A stretch of 52,079 nt of DNA. Source: Scytonematopsis contorta HA4267-MV1. GTDB taxonomy: Bacteria; Cyanobacteriota; Cyanobacteriia; Cyanobacteriales; Nostocaceae. The notes beneath the pieces are model-generated. The model made no database searches. It was not told where the DNA came from and saw only the letters and a list, made by a program, of their open reading frames with translations. Within the stretch, counting starts at the first letter, position 1. Each line of letters begins with the position of its first letter. Location of the stretch: positions 1-52,079 of the forward strand of contig JAHHIC010000047.1 of NCBI GenBank assembly GCA_019359035.1, written 5' to 3'. Both the position numbers and the translations under genes were made by a program. This document shows, piece by piece, positions 36,680-45,729 of the stretch.

Positions 36680-37237
36680 ATGACTACTACTAACTTACGT
36701 TTGTGGACAGTGGATGAATACCACCGAATGATAAAAACTGAAATTCTTACAAATGAAGATAAAGTTGAACTGCTGGAAGGACTAATTTTAGCGATGAGTC
36801 CCCAAGAACCACCTCATGCTTCTACTGTACGACGAGCGTCTAAATATTTTGACCGTTTGCTGCTTGGTCGTGCTGATATTCGGGTTCAATTACCTGTTAC
36901 CCTTTCTCCTAACTCTGAACCGGAACCGGATATTGCTGTTGTTCGTATTGACCCTCGCGATTATTTCAACGGACACCCGACACCAGATGATATTTTTTTG
37001 TTGGTGGAGGTTGCTGATACAACGGTAAATAAGGATTTGAATATAAAAGCACCTGTTTATGGGAAAGCTAATATTCCTGAGTATTGGATTTTAGATGTAA
37101 ATACTCGTCAAGTTTACGTATTTCGCGAACCGAATGCTAAAGGATATGCACAAAAGTTGACTTTTAATGAGGGTCAAACGTTTCGATTATTGGTTTTTGG
37201 AGATGTGGAGGTCGCTGTGAAGGATTTGTTTCCTTAA
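36680..37237 (+). CDS. Uma2 family (DUF820) putative endonuclease 2
   Basis: A 185-residue paralogue with LWTVDEYHRMIKTEILTNEDKVELLEGLI, SEPEPDIAVV, FLLVEVADTTVNKDLNIK and NIPEYWILDVNTRQVYVF. The PDIAVV acidic residue and the VEV motif of the fold are present. It is more diverged from copy 1 than a recent duplicate would be. It starts right after a TATATATATA run and has no obvious ribosome binding site. Confidence 0.85.
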   Translation: MTTTNLRLWTVDEYHRMIKTEILTNEDKVELLEGLILAMSPQEPPHASTVRRASKYFDRLLLGRADIRVQLPVTLSPNSEPEPDIAVVRIDPRDYFNGHPTPDDIFLLVEVADTTVNKDLNIKAPVYGKANIPEYWILDVNTRQVYVFREPNAKGYAQKLTFNEGQTFRLLVFGDVEVAVKDLFP

Positions 37238-37379
37238 CCACGAAGAAGCGATGAACACGAAGAAGAGAGAAAAAAATAAGCGCTTTTATTTTGCGATCGC
37301 AATTCCGAATGTAAAGAAGTATTAACCACGAAGGCTGATTAACAGTATTAAGGACACGAAGAATAGGAAAGAGGGAATT

Positions 37380-37853
37380 ATGGCTGAGAGCGGTAGAATC
37401 AGGGTTGCTAAAGATAAGGCTGAGTTAGTTAAGGCTTTGACTTCTGGGGATAGTTCAACTGGACCTTTTGGAACTTTTGCGGATGCGATTGTTTTTGCAG
37501 CGGCTTTAGGTGCTAAGCATAATAAGCGGGTTGCTTTGGGAGAGATTTCTAAACGGGAGCCTTCACCTATTAAGTTAGAATATTTTGCGTCGATGGGTCA
37601 TTCGGTGTTAATTAAGTTGTTGGGTGTCACCGAGACAGAGGATATTAAAGTTTTGTCAATGCATGACGAAAAATACGAGATTCAGTGCAATGAGATTTTT
37701 GAAGAGTATGCTAATGGTGGGTTAGAAATTTTGCAAACTGAGTTGCATGGAAGCGTAGATTATACCGAGAGGCTTTTATTAATATTGAGCTTGCTACGGG
37801 ACAATAATGAGAAACAAGAAGAGGAGTTTGATTTAAGTAAATTTCTGACATGA
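37380..37853 (+). CDS. DNA phosphorothioation-associated protein 4
   Basis: A 157-residue protein which I recognise from memory as the Dnd-associated protein 4 family: RIRVAKDKAELVKAL, GPFGTFADAIVFAAALGAKHNKRVALGEISKREPSPI, and a helical tail with LLLILSLLRDN. Members occur with dnd genes; biochemical role unknown. GAGGG precedes the ATG. It converges on the split DGQHR gene, separated by two compound repeats. Confidence 0.65.
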   Translation: MAESGRIRVAKDKAELVKALTSGDSSTGPFGTFADAIVFAAALGAKHNKRVALGEISKREPSPIKLEYFASMGHSVLIKLLGVTETEDIKVLSMHDEKYEIQCNEIFEEYANGGLEILQTELHGSVDYTERLLLILSLLRDNNEKQEEEFDLSKFLT

Positions 37854-37854
37854 A

Positions 37855-38036
37855 CTAGATAAATAACCAGATAAATAACCAGATAAATAGCCAGATAAAT
37901 AGCCAGATAAATAGCCAGATAAATAGCCAGATAAATAGCCAGATAAATAGCCAGATAAATAGACAGATAAATAGCCAGATAAATAGCCAGGGATTAAAAT
38001 CCCTGTCTCAAAGCAAAAGTCCTCTAAAAGAGGACT
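37855..38036 (+). repeat. compound element copy B: 12-bp array plus two hairpins
   Basis: Eleven 12-bp units AGATAAATAGCC (37855-37990), hairpin 1 CAGGGATTAAAATCCCTG (37988-38005), a linker, and hairpin 2 AGTCCTCTAAAAGAGGACT (38018-38036). A minus-strand frame across it reads LSGY repeats and is an artefact. Confidence 0.92.
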
Positions 38037-38083
38037 AAAAAATGATATGAGCAAATATTTTTGAAAAAAAATAGCATTTATTC

Positions 38084-38254
38084 AGTCCATTTCAATGGAC
38101 TTTAGCTTTTAGACAGGGATTTTAATCCCTGGCTTTTGGTCTTTTGGTCTTTTGGTCTTTTGGTCTTTTGGTCTTTTGGTCTTTTGGTCTTTTGGTCTTT
38201 TGGTCTTTTGTTCTTTTGTTCTTTTGTTCTTTTGTTCTTTTGTTCTTTTGTTAT
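38084..38254 (-). repeat. compound element copy C, inverted: two hairpins plus 9-bp array
   Basis: In mirror order: hairpin 2 AGTCCATTTCAATGGACT (38084-38101), linker, hairpin 1 CAGGGATTTTAATCCCTG (38114-38131), then about 14 units of 9 bp, TTTTGGTCT turning into TTTTGTTCT (to 38254). With copy B it fills the 37854-38276 gap; 38037-38083 is AT-rich and featureless. Confidence 0.92.
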
Positions 38255-38276
38255 TATCGGCTTTTAGGTTTTAAAC

Positions 38277-38950
38277 TTACACCCAACCTAATTGATTTTT
38301 TATTGTCTGAATTGCATCATTAATAGTTGTTGTTCTATTAACAATTTCATAGGAATTATTATCAGATTTACGAATAATATTATTTTGCCACAAACTACTT
38401 TTCCGCGACCAGTCTAGCTCCGATATTTGTAAAACTTTTTCATTATCAAAAGATATTTTTTCTGGGTCGTAAGCACAATATAGTAATCTCCCCAAAACTT
38501 CTAGTCCAACACTTACTCCCAGCAAAGAAGACACCTTAAACACATCGATTTGACGAATTGTCAATCTATCGATTGTTGTATCAGCAATATCTCTTGTATC
38601 TTTACACAAAGAGAAAAAGTTATTTAAGCAATCAGCCAAAGCTTCAGATAATTGGTAAACATCACAACCTTCAAGGTCTTCGCTCTTTGGATTATTATAA
38701 AACACACAATTTATAAAACGAACTAAATAATTCATCGTATAAATTAATTTCTTTTTAGTAGCTGGAGTGTTCCCAATTTTCTCGATTTTATTTTGAAACA
38801 AATAAACATTTTCTATCAGATGTTTAGCGATTCCCACAACACCTTCAAACTCACCAAAAGACAGCAACAAAGATTTATCAAGTTGCTTTGTTTGAGCCAT
38901 ATCACGGAAATCAGTTTGGCATTGACGGTGGTCAGCTTCTAAAATCAGTG
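38277..38950 (-). pseudogene. DGQHR-domain (DndB-like) protein, C-terminal part, split by MITE
   Basis: The open frame runs to 38978, but the part beyond 38950 is MITE sequence. The real part starts at LILEADHRQCQTDFRDMAQTKQLDKSLL, which in DGQHR proteins follows the DGQHR block by a few dozen residues, and ends in IKNQLGWV. Together with 39080-39582 it gives a continuous protein of about 392 residues. No start codon with a ribosome binding site serves this fragment. Confidence 0.82.
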
Positions 38951-39079
38951 TAAGTAGGTGGGTGGAAATAAACCACACTTGGGGTTTTCCGGTTAAGACC
39001 GCTAAAGGCTTACTGTGAAAGGATTATATCAAGTTTACATTTCGTTACATAGCGGTAAATTTTTCCGTTCACCTACTTA
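38951..39079. mobile_element. 129-bp MITE with TA target duplication (Tc1/mariner-IS630 type)
   Basis: Ends TAAGTAGGTGGGTGGAAATA and, in reverse complement, TAAGTAGGTGAACGGAAAAA: imperfect terminal inverted repeats. TA stands at both edges (38951-38952, 39078-39079). Excision of 127 bp leaving one TA joins the two DGQHR fragments in frame with no stop. There is no ORF inside, so it was moved by a transposase in trans. Confidence 0.88.
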
Positions 39080-39582
39080 ATCGCAAAATCGTCATCGCTA
39101 ATCAAATGACTTTCAGCACTTAACTCTAATGCTTGAATCGCACTTTTACGGTGTTGACCATCGGTAATATCTAACTTAACTCCATTGGGAATAACAACAA
39201 TACAAACTCCCCGACCTAACTCATGTAAAATAATCCTATCTTCATCAACATTAGCCGTAATAGTTCCGACAACCCAAGGTTTATCAACACTAGCACGTTC
39301 CACAATATAATCTTTGATTTCATCAGCATGACCTTTGACTTCCGGACGATTTTTACCTGAGTCTGGGTCATTATTCGTAGAAGGTTTAGCTTGTAAAAGC
39401 GTCAATAAATCTTTAGCAGGTACATGAATTTGCAGCATTTTCCGCTTACCCTGCTTGAAAATCAAACCTGGATAGCATCGTTCCCGATAATACTGCGAAA
39501 AAAACGGCTCCATCAAAATATTGAATTTATCTTTCACATCTGGTGAAACAAGATTTTTATTATTATTTTCAACAGTTTCCAT
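39080..39582 (-). pseudogene. DGQHR-domain (DndB-like) protein, N-terminal part, split by MITE
   Basis: Starts at ATG 39582 (METVENNNKN; an in-frame TTG at 39594 adds four residues) and carries LDITDGQHRKSAI (DGQHR about 141-145), the hallmark of the DndB/DGQHR superfamily. It ends in DDDFAI, followed in the MITE by Lys and a TAG stop at 39073-39075. DndB-type proteins regulate or bind phosphorothioate-related targets in the Dnd system. A truncated product could still be made. Confidence 0.85.
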
Positions 39583-39838
39583 AAGATATCCCAATAAATA
39601 AGCTTAGAATTTACAAATAAAAACGAACATCAACCCAGTACAGGAAAATACTAAGTAAATATCACGTCTCCAATATATCCGGCTAATTTGCGACTTGTCA
39701 GGATAGCTGTATAAAAATTTTCAACTTAATTACAGAAAAATTCTTATCTTATTCGTAGTAGAGACTGCTTCTGTCTTAAGGAAATAAGTGTAAATTCACA
39801 TATAAAGTTCAAACGACATAGCATTACCTATAAACACA

Positions 39839-39868
39839 TGTTGGGTTTCGTGGAACGAGCCAACCTAC
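39839..39868. repeat. GTAGGTTGGGTT-family hairpin, copy 3
   Basis: TGTTGGGTTT ... CCAACCTAC in inverted orientation. It lies next to the right 46-bp inverted repeat. The rest of the 39595-39879 gap is AT-rich; it includes the promoter region of the DGQHR gene and nothing else I can support. Confidence 0.6.
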
Positions 39869-39879
39869 AAAAATCTTAT

Positions 39880-39925
39880 ATTCCCCCCTTCCCTCATCGG
39901 TCTGTGGGGGGTAGGGGGGTTAGGT
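39880..39925. repeat. 46-bp inverted repeat, right copy
   Basis: ATTCCCCCCTTCCCTCATCG and onward to TTAGGT, the exact reverse complement of 31953-31998, ending 8 bp before the dndB stop codon. Confidence 0.93.
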
Positions 39926-39933
39926 CTCTTTGA

Positions 39934-41526
39934 TTACAAAATCGCAGGAAGTCCAACTTTCTTGGGCTCCACAAAACGACCTTCAAAACTGATGGTTTTA
40001 CTTTCCAAAGTTCTTGCGTCAGCTAAAGATTTACGTAGTATAGCCCGTTCCATTTGGTCTTCCGTACCACCAAGAATATAAATTAATAACTTCGTAGCTA
40101 AATCCTTCCCGGCAATTTGTATGCGCTTTTTCGTAGGGTCATATAAAATCCCATACCAAAGGGATTGGGGATATTCCATATTGCTAAAACCACCATTCGA
40201 GTCAAATTTTTGCAACTTCTCAAAAATATCTTCCAGCGAAAAACCCTTCTTAAATACCAAAATACCCAAAGCTTGAGCAAAAGCCACCTGACCAACAGGA
40301 CGGAAAAGCATATTGCCTTCTCCCCCATCCTTTTCAAAACTAAACTTTCGCATAACCGGGGTATCCTCATCTTCCAGCATTTTATAACTGGGAAGTTTTG
40401 CTAAATAATCAAACAACTCATGAAACTCCTGTATCCCCTGATTTAATTCATCATTATCCGGACGCATAGGAATTAAACCTTTATCTAGGGGTTTCCAATG
40501 GGGATATTTTTGTCCCAAATACCGTTCCGACATTTCCTTAAGTGCTTGTAGAGTAGTTAAAACCGTTGATTTTGCTGCAACAGTCGCACTATTCCAATTT
40601 ACACGAGGCTTTCTATCTTCTTGTTGTTCAAACAAAGGATGAGTTATAGCAATTTTTCTGGCTACTATCGAAAACCCATCATCTTCGTTCAACTGAGCTA
40701 ACTGACCTTTAGTCAAGGGAGCAGCCATTAAGTTAACATGAACAAATACCGACCTTACCCGTCGTCTAGCTTCCTCCCGCGTTTCCCCCGTTGCAACAGC
40801 ACAAATAAATTCAATCCCAATTTTTTCTAAAGGTAATTTTTGCAGGGATGCACGTGATATTTGATATTGCTCCATTAATTCTGTAACTGTAATAAAAGTA
40901 TCATCGGGTGACTTATCTTTTTTATAACGCTGAAGCTCCTTAGCTTTCAGTAGCTGCATTAAACCCTGTACCCCCATCAGCCGATGCTGACCATCCAGCG
41001 CATATATAGTTACATTATCTTCCGATATATTCAGTAAACCTACTTTGCCATCAGAGTCCAAAGGTGTAAAATCGCAAGTAGAATTTTTAGCTCGTCCTTT
41101 TTTGTCCCACTCTTTAGCTTTGGGATTATCCACCCAATCTTGATTAATTACCACCAACACAGGGGGAAATTTATGGTTCTTGCGTGCGACCAAATATTGT
41201 GCTAAAGGTAATTGACGTGACCAATCAAGGGGACGTTGTAAAATTTCGTCGATAGTATCGGCATCAATTTCGATATTACCTGTTTGTGAGTTATAGTTTT
41301 GCTGGAGCAGTGGTAACCCGGACGCAAATCCGACCCGACTAGCAAACCATTCCAAAGTGACGGAACCGACATAAGCTTCGATACCACCCATCTCTGTTTT
41401 TTGCACGAGAATTTGGTGTTCGTTTTCTAGGAGCTTATCAAGCAGTAAAGAAAGTACCTGCTTGTTTTCTCCGGATGAGTAAGAACCTGTGGTATCCGCA
41501 ACTCGGGAAGATGCACTATCGTTCAT
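39934..41526 (-). CDS. dndB: DNA sulfur modification protein DndB
   Basis: A 530-residue DGQHR-domain protein. YALDGQHRLMGVQGLMQL gives the DGQHR motif at 178-182. EEARRRVRSVFVHVNLMAAPLTKGQLAQLNEDDGFSIVARKI is the characteristic block after it, and a long C-terminal domain follows. In the family DndB is a regulator of the dnd operon and, in some hosts, non-essential for modification. It is divergent from dndC, with 186 bp between starts, and so could control both promoters; no operator palindrome is obvious to me. Confidence 0.88.
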   Translation of the reverse strand: MNDSASSRVADTTGSYSSGENKQVLSLLLDKLLENEHQILVQKTEMGGIEAYVGSVTLEWFASRVGFASGLPLLQQNYNSQTGNIEIDADTIDEILQRPLDWSRQLPLAQYLVARKNHKFPPVLVVINQDWVDNPKAKEWDKKGRAKNSTCDFTPLDSDGKVGLLNISEDNVTIYALDGQHRLMGVQGLMQLLKAKELQRYKKDKSPDDTFITVTELMEQYQISRASLQKLPLEKIGIEFICAVATGETREEARRRVRSVFVHVNLMAAPLTKGQLAQLNEDDGFSIVARKIAITHPLFEQQEDRKPRVNWNSATVAAKSTVLTTLQALKEMSERYLGQKYPHWKPLDKGLIPMRPDNDELNQGIQEFHELFDYLAKLPSYKMLEDEDTPVMRKFSFEKDGGEGNMLFRPVGQVAFAQALGILVFKKGFSLEDIFEKLQKFDSNGGFSNMEYPQSLWYGILYDPTKKRIQIAGKDLATKLLIYILGGTEDQMERAILRKSLADARTLESKTISFEGRFVEPKKVGLPAIL

Positions 41527-41712
41527 GATGGTTGTTAGTGATTTTTATAAGATGGTGGGTCGTATTACAAATTATTTTTCTATATAATTTGGTTAATATA
41601 AATAAGTTTTTAAAAACTTTACGCTTACGCTCTACAATACAAGGGTTGTCCTTCGGGTGCGTAAAAAAGGTCAACTGAACTTGTGTTTCGTGTGGGATAT
41701 GGATATAGAGAG

Positions 41713-43383
41713 ATGGCAACAAAACAACAGTCAGAAAGCAAAACCAATCAAGTCCGGACTGTGGCTGAGTTTGTAGAAGATGTCCAAGCTCTCACCACGG
41801 AAATACAGGAACTGTACTGCTTGGATTCTATCCCCTGGGTCATTGGCTACTCTGGTGGAAAGGACTCAACCGCGACTTTGCAAATTGTTTGGAATGCAAT
41901 TGCAGCGCTCCCATTGGAAAAACGGACAAAGACGATTTACGTCATCACGACAGATACTCTTGTAGAAAATCCCTATGTTTCTAATTGGGTACGCAAATCT
42001 TTAGAACAAATTAAGATTGCTGCAAAAGAACAGGAAATGCCGATTCTACCCAATTTGCTGCAACCAGAAGTAAAAGACACGTTTTGGGTGGGTTTAATTG
42101 GTAAAGGATACCCAGCACCTAAAGGTAAATTCCGCTGGTGTACCGACCGCTTAAAAATTAGTCCATCTAATCGCTTTATTAGAGATGTTATCCGTGTAAG
42201 TGGGGAAGCAATTGTTGTTTTAGGTATCAGAAAAGCAGAAAGTACCCAACGAGCTCGTAGAATGAAAGACTGGGAAGCCAGACGAGTACGCGACCACCTC
42301 AGTCCCAACATGAATTTACCGAACTCACTTGTGTACAGTCCCATTGAAAATTGGGGTAACGATGAAGTTTGGCTTTATTTAATGCAGTGGGAAAATCCTT
42401 GGGAATACAGTAACAAGGATTTATTTACCATGTACAGAGGAGCAAGTGCTGATAACGAATGTCCATTAGTTGTTGACACATCCACACCCAGTTGCGGAAG
42501 TTCCCGTTTTGGTTGCTGGGTTTGTACAATGGTGAGTGAAGATAAATCGCTCTCCGCAATGATTCAAAACGACGAGGAAAAAGAGTGGTTACAACCGTTG
42601 CTCGATTTCCGTAAAGAATTAGATGCAGAACAAACCCGTAAACTCAGGGATTTTCGACGTAGAAGCGGAGATGTTCAACTTTATGAACGTAATTTAGAAG
42701 GAGAAATTTCTGTTGAACCAATTCCCGGGCCATATCTCAAAGAAGCACGAGAAGACTGGTTAAGAAAACTTTTGGTGATTGAAAGACAACTTCGTAACAC
42801 CGCACCAGAAGATATGCGCGATATAACTCTCCTTACTATAGAGGAAATGAGCGAAATTCGACGCATTTGGCTGGAAGAAAGACACGAATTTGATGATAGT
42901 TTACCCCGCATATATAAAGAAGTGACTGGACAAGAATTTATAGACCCCCGTCCCGGTGCAGATTATAGTTTATTGGGTAGCGATGAATGGGCTGTTTTAG
43001 AAGAAATTTGTGATGGTGACGCCATGCATTTAGAATTAATGGCTAAGCTATTAGATACGGAACGTCAATTTAGGAAAAAGACGCGACGTGTAGGAATTTT
43101 TGATGAACTGGAAAAATGCTTTAGAACTAGTTCTCGCTCTCCAGAAGAAGCTATTAAAAATGCTCATTTAAAGCGTGATTTGAAGGAAGCTATTGATAAG
43201 GGTGATGTTAATCGCGTGAAACAGCTTACTCTGGGTGATGTTTTAGTTGAAGATTTTGCAACAGATGAGTCGCTAACGGATGCAGCGGATGATTTAGCTG
43301 TAGGAGTAGAAGAAATTCCGGTAAGTTCTTCAGACGATGGAAAAAAGGATAAAAATTGGGCAAATATGAAATTTAAAAAATAG
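41713..43383 (+). CDS. dndC: DNA sulfur modification protein DndC (PAPS-reductase-like)
   Basis: A 556-residue adenosine nucleotide alpha-hydrolase. The PP-loop is SGGKDST (47-53). An iron-sulfur cluster is likely on four cysteines: C250 (NECPL), C261, C268 and C271 (PSCGSSRFGCWVC). DndC activates the DNA backbone with ATP and receives sulfur for phosphorothioate formation in the DndCDE complex. I place the start at ATG 41713 (MATKQQSESK), after AGAGAG; a GTG at 41683 would add ten residues without family support. dndD follows after 75 bp. Confidence 0.95.
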   Translation: MATKQQSESKTNQVRTVAEFVEDVQALTTEIQELYCLDSIPWVIGYSGGKDSTATLQIVWNAIAALPLEKRTKTIYVITTDTLVENPYVSNWVRKSLEQIKIAAKEQEMPILPNLLQPEVKDTFWVGLIGKGYPAPKGKFRWCTDRLKISPSNRFIRDVIRVSGEAIVVLGIRKAESTQRARRMKDWEARRVRDHLSPNMNLPNSLVYSPIENWGNDEVWLYLMQWENPWEYSNKDLFTMYRGASADNECPLVVDTSTPSCGSSRFGCWVCTMVSEDKSLSAMIQNDEEKEWLQPLLDFRKELDAEQTRKLRDFRRRSGDVQLYERNLEGEISVEPIPGPYLKEAREDWLRKLLVIERQLRNTAPEDMRDITLLTIEEMSEIRRIWLEERHEFDDSLPRIYKEVTGQEFIDPRPGADYSLLGSDEWAVLEEICDGDAMHLELMAKLLDTERQFRKKTRRVGIFDELEKCFRTSSRSPEEAIKNAHLKRDLKEAIDKGDVNRVKQLTLGDVLVEDFATDESLTDAADDLAVGVEEIPVSSSDDGKKDKNWANMKFKK

Positions 43384-43458
43384 ACATCTTTCTTTCCTTG
43401 GCTATCTTGGCTACTTGGCGGTTAATAATCAAAAATCGATTAATAATGTGTTTAGTAA

Positions 43459-45462
43459 ATGAAATTTCTGGAATTAGTATTACAAAATTTTGGACCATAT
43501 GTTGGTACGCAAATCATTAATTTAGACCCTCAAGTTGATGATGATGATTCCCGTTCTATTATCCTTTTAGGAGGAATGAATGGAGGGGGAAAAACGACTT
43601 TAATGGATGCGATTCGTCTTGCACTTTATGGTCATCGTGCTCAATGTTCTACTCGTGGAAATCTTAGCTACAGCGATTTTCTTAGTCAATGCGTTAATAC
43701 GAAAGAGAATTCTGTTGAAAAAGCTCGGATTGAATTAACGTTTGAACATATTGAAGATGATAAACCTGTAAAATATAAAATAGTCCGTTATTGGACAAAA
43801 GAACCTAAGGATGGTAAAGACACATTAGGTATTTTAGAATTAGGTGCTACTGTAGATAATGATTGGTGGCTTAATACTGCATTAGTTAGTATTTGGGATG
43901 AATATATTGAAAATATTCTACCATTAGGAATTTCTAATTTATTTCTTTTTGATGGTGAGCAAGTAAAAGAACTTGCTGAGCAAGATGCACCACCTACACT
44001 AGTTTTTGAGGCAATTCGCGCACTTCTAGGTTTAGAATTGGCTGAACGTTTAGCGCTTGATATTGATATTTTAGTTAGTCGCAAACGTAAAGAATTGGCT
44101 GATAGTAAAGAACTAGCTGATTTACAAAAAATAGAGGAAATATTACAACAGCAACAAACAGAATACGAGACTACCGCTCTTAAGTTAAGTAAATTCAATG
44201 ATGAATTAAAACTTGCGGAAAAACAACAACAAGCAGCTTTTGATAAATTCGTATCCGAAGGTGGAAAAATAGCGACAGAGCGTAATCAACTGGAGCTATT
44301 AAAAGAACAAAAAGAAAAAGAATCGGAAGAATCCCGTCAAGGAATGTGTGATTTAGCAGCTAATATTTTACCTCTTGCATTACTTGAACCATTACTTACT
44401 CAAGCACAAAACCAAGCGGAAAAGGAATTTAGGATAACTCAAGCACAAGTCGCGAGCGATATATTAGTAGAACGCGATAAAAGGTTATTAAATTGGATTA
44501 GTCAAAAAGGTTTTGCAGAATCAGAAATAGAAAAAATTAAAGCATTTATAGAACAAGACGAAGAAACATCACGTGCAAATTTTCTGCAACCGGAAGAATC
44601 ATGGCTACAAGCAGACCCAGAAAGTATGAGTCAATTAGGTAATGTTCTTTATGCTTTACAAAACGCGAAAAATATTGCTAAACAACAGGTAACATTATTA
44701 AAAAACAAAGAAAGCGAAATTGATACTCTAGAAAGACAAATAAAAACAGCAGCAGAACCAGAAGCTTATAAAAAGTTAGTCAAAGACCTAAATATTGCAC
44801 AAAAACAAGTTGCAGAAATTAAAACATCTTGTGAAATTACGAAACGTCGCTTAACAGAATTAGAGACCCAAATTAAACAAACAAAGAAAAACCTACAAGA
44901 ATACTCTACCGAAAACATCGAACGTAAAAATCGAGAGCATATCATTACCTCTGTAACACGAGTACAAGAAACACTCAAAGTTTTTCGTGAGCGTTTAACA
45001 CGTAGAAAACTCAACAAGTTAGAAGTACAAGTCACCGATTGCTTCCGTTACCTCCTCCACAAATCAGACCTAGTACATCGCATAGCTATCGAAACCAACA
45101 GCTTTAGTCTTTCACTATACGACTTACAAGGAAAAATAGTACCCAAACATCGTCTTTCAGCAGGAGAAAAACAACTTTTAGCTATAGCATTTTTGTGGGG
45201 ATTAGCAAGAGTATCTGGACGCAATTTACCCGTAGCTATCGACACACCACTTGGTAGACTCGACTCTTCTCACCGCAGTAACTTAATAGAACGTTACTTT
45301 CCATCAGCCAGTCATCAAGTAATATTACTTTCTACCGACACAGAGATTAGTAAATCCGAAGTCAAAAAACTTCGCGAAAACCAAGCAATAGCACGCGAAT
45401 ATCTCCTAAAATACGATTCATCTACCCGTCAAACAACTATCCAACCGGGCTATTTTTATTAA
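43459..45462 (+). CDS. dndD: DNA sulfur modification protein DndD (SMC-like ATPase)
   Basis: A 667-residue protein. Walker A GGMNGGGKTT near 38-47, LFLFDGEQVKELAEQDAPP, coiled-coil arms across about 200-520, signature LSAGEKQLLAIAFLWGLAR near 563-581 and Walker B LPVAIDTPLGRLDSSHR. It matches DndD in order, length and operon position. It hydrolyses ATP to support sulfur incorporation, with DndC and DndE. No central CxC hook, in contrast to the ATPase at 32367. Confidence 0.95.
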   Translation: MKFLELVLQNFGPYVGTQIINLDPQVDDDDSRSIILLGGMNGGGKTTLMDAIRLALYGHRAQCSTRGNLSYSDFLSQCVNTKENSVEKARIELTFEHIEDDKPVKYKIVRYWTKEPKDGKDTLGILELGATVDNDWWLNTALVSIWDEYIENILPLGISNLFLFDGEQVKELAEQDAPPTLVFEAIRALLGLELAERLALDIDILVSRKRKELADSKELADLQKIEEILQQQQTEYETTALKLSKFNDELKLAEKQQQAAFDKFVSEGGKIATERNQLELLKEQKEKESEESRQGMCDLAANILPLALLEPLLTQAQNQAEKEFRITQAQVASDILVERDKRLLNWISQKGFAESEIEKIKAFIEQDEETSRANFLQPEESWLQADPESMSQLGNVLYALQNAKNIAKQQVTLLKNKESEIDTLERQIKTAAEPEAYKKLVKDLNIAQKQVAEIKTSCEITKRRLTELETQIKQTKKNLQEYSTENIERKNREHIITSVTRVQETLKVFRERLTRRKLNKLEVQVTDCFRYLLHKSDLVHRIAIETNSFSLSLYDLQGKIVPKHRLSAGEKQLLAIAFLWGLARVSGRNLPVAIDTPLGRLDSSHRSNLIERYFPSASHQVILLSTDTEISKSEVKKLRENQAIAREYLLKYDSSTRQTTIQPGYFY

Positions 45463-45482
45463 ACACAGCCAGCCAATTCAAG

Positions 45483-45620
45483 TTCCAATTATTTATTGTG
45501 GGATGGGCTTCTAGCCCGTCCATATAACTTCCAATTATTTATTGTGGGATGGGCTTCCAGCCCGTCCATATAACTTCCAATTATTTATTGTGGGATGGGC
45601 TTCCAGCCCGTCCACAGCAC
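45483..45620. repeat. 46-bp tandem repeat x3 with GATGGGCTTC hairpin
   Basis: Three units at 45483, 45529 and 45575 starting TTCCAATTATTTATTGTGGG, each holding the hairpin GATGGGCTTCYAGCCCGTC. After the third unit a partial inverted copy (GGGCGGGCAAGGATGCCCAC) follows. It separates dndD from dndE. Confidence 0.9.
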
Positions 45621-45699
45621 AAGGGCGGGCAAGGATGCCCACCCCACAAAACAATAAAACAATAAAGTACGATTTATTTTTTGGAAGTCCTTAAATTCC

Positions 45700-45729
45700 C
45701 CCATTCCCCATTCCCCACTCCCCCTCCCT
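45700..45729. repeat. C-rich heptamer repeat abutting the dndE start
   Basis: CCCCCATTCCCCATTCCCCA and onward, ending directly at ATG 45730. No Shine-Dalgarno sequence is possible in it on the plus strand. Confidence 0.85.

Noticed and set aside
36037-37237. The two Uma2 genes as a recent tandem duplication
   Set aside because: The proteins differ throughout and share only family-level motifs; they are separate members of a large family.
37855-37990. CRISPR-like array or a repeat-containing LSGY protein on the minus strand
   Set aside because: A 12-bp unit without spacers; the minus frame is open only because the unit length is a multiple of three, and it runs into hairpins with no ribosome binding site.
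38953-38978. ATG at 38978 as true start of a separate 233-residue gene
   Set aside because: The codons before LILEADHR lie in the MITE end, and the frame joins the upstream DGQHR fragment once the MITE is removed.
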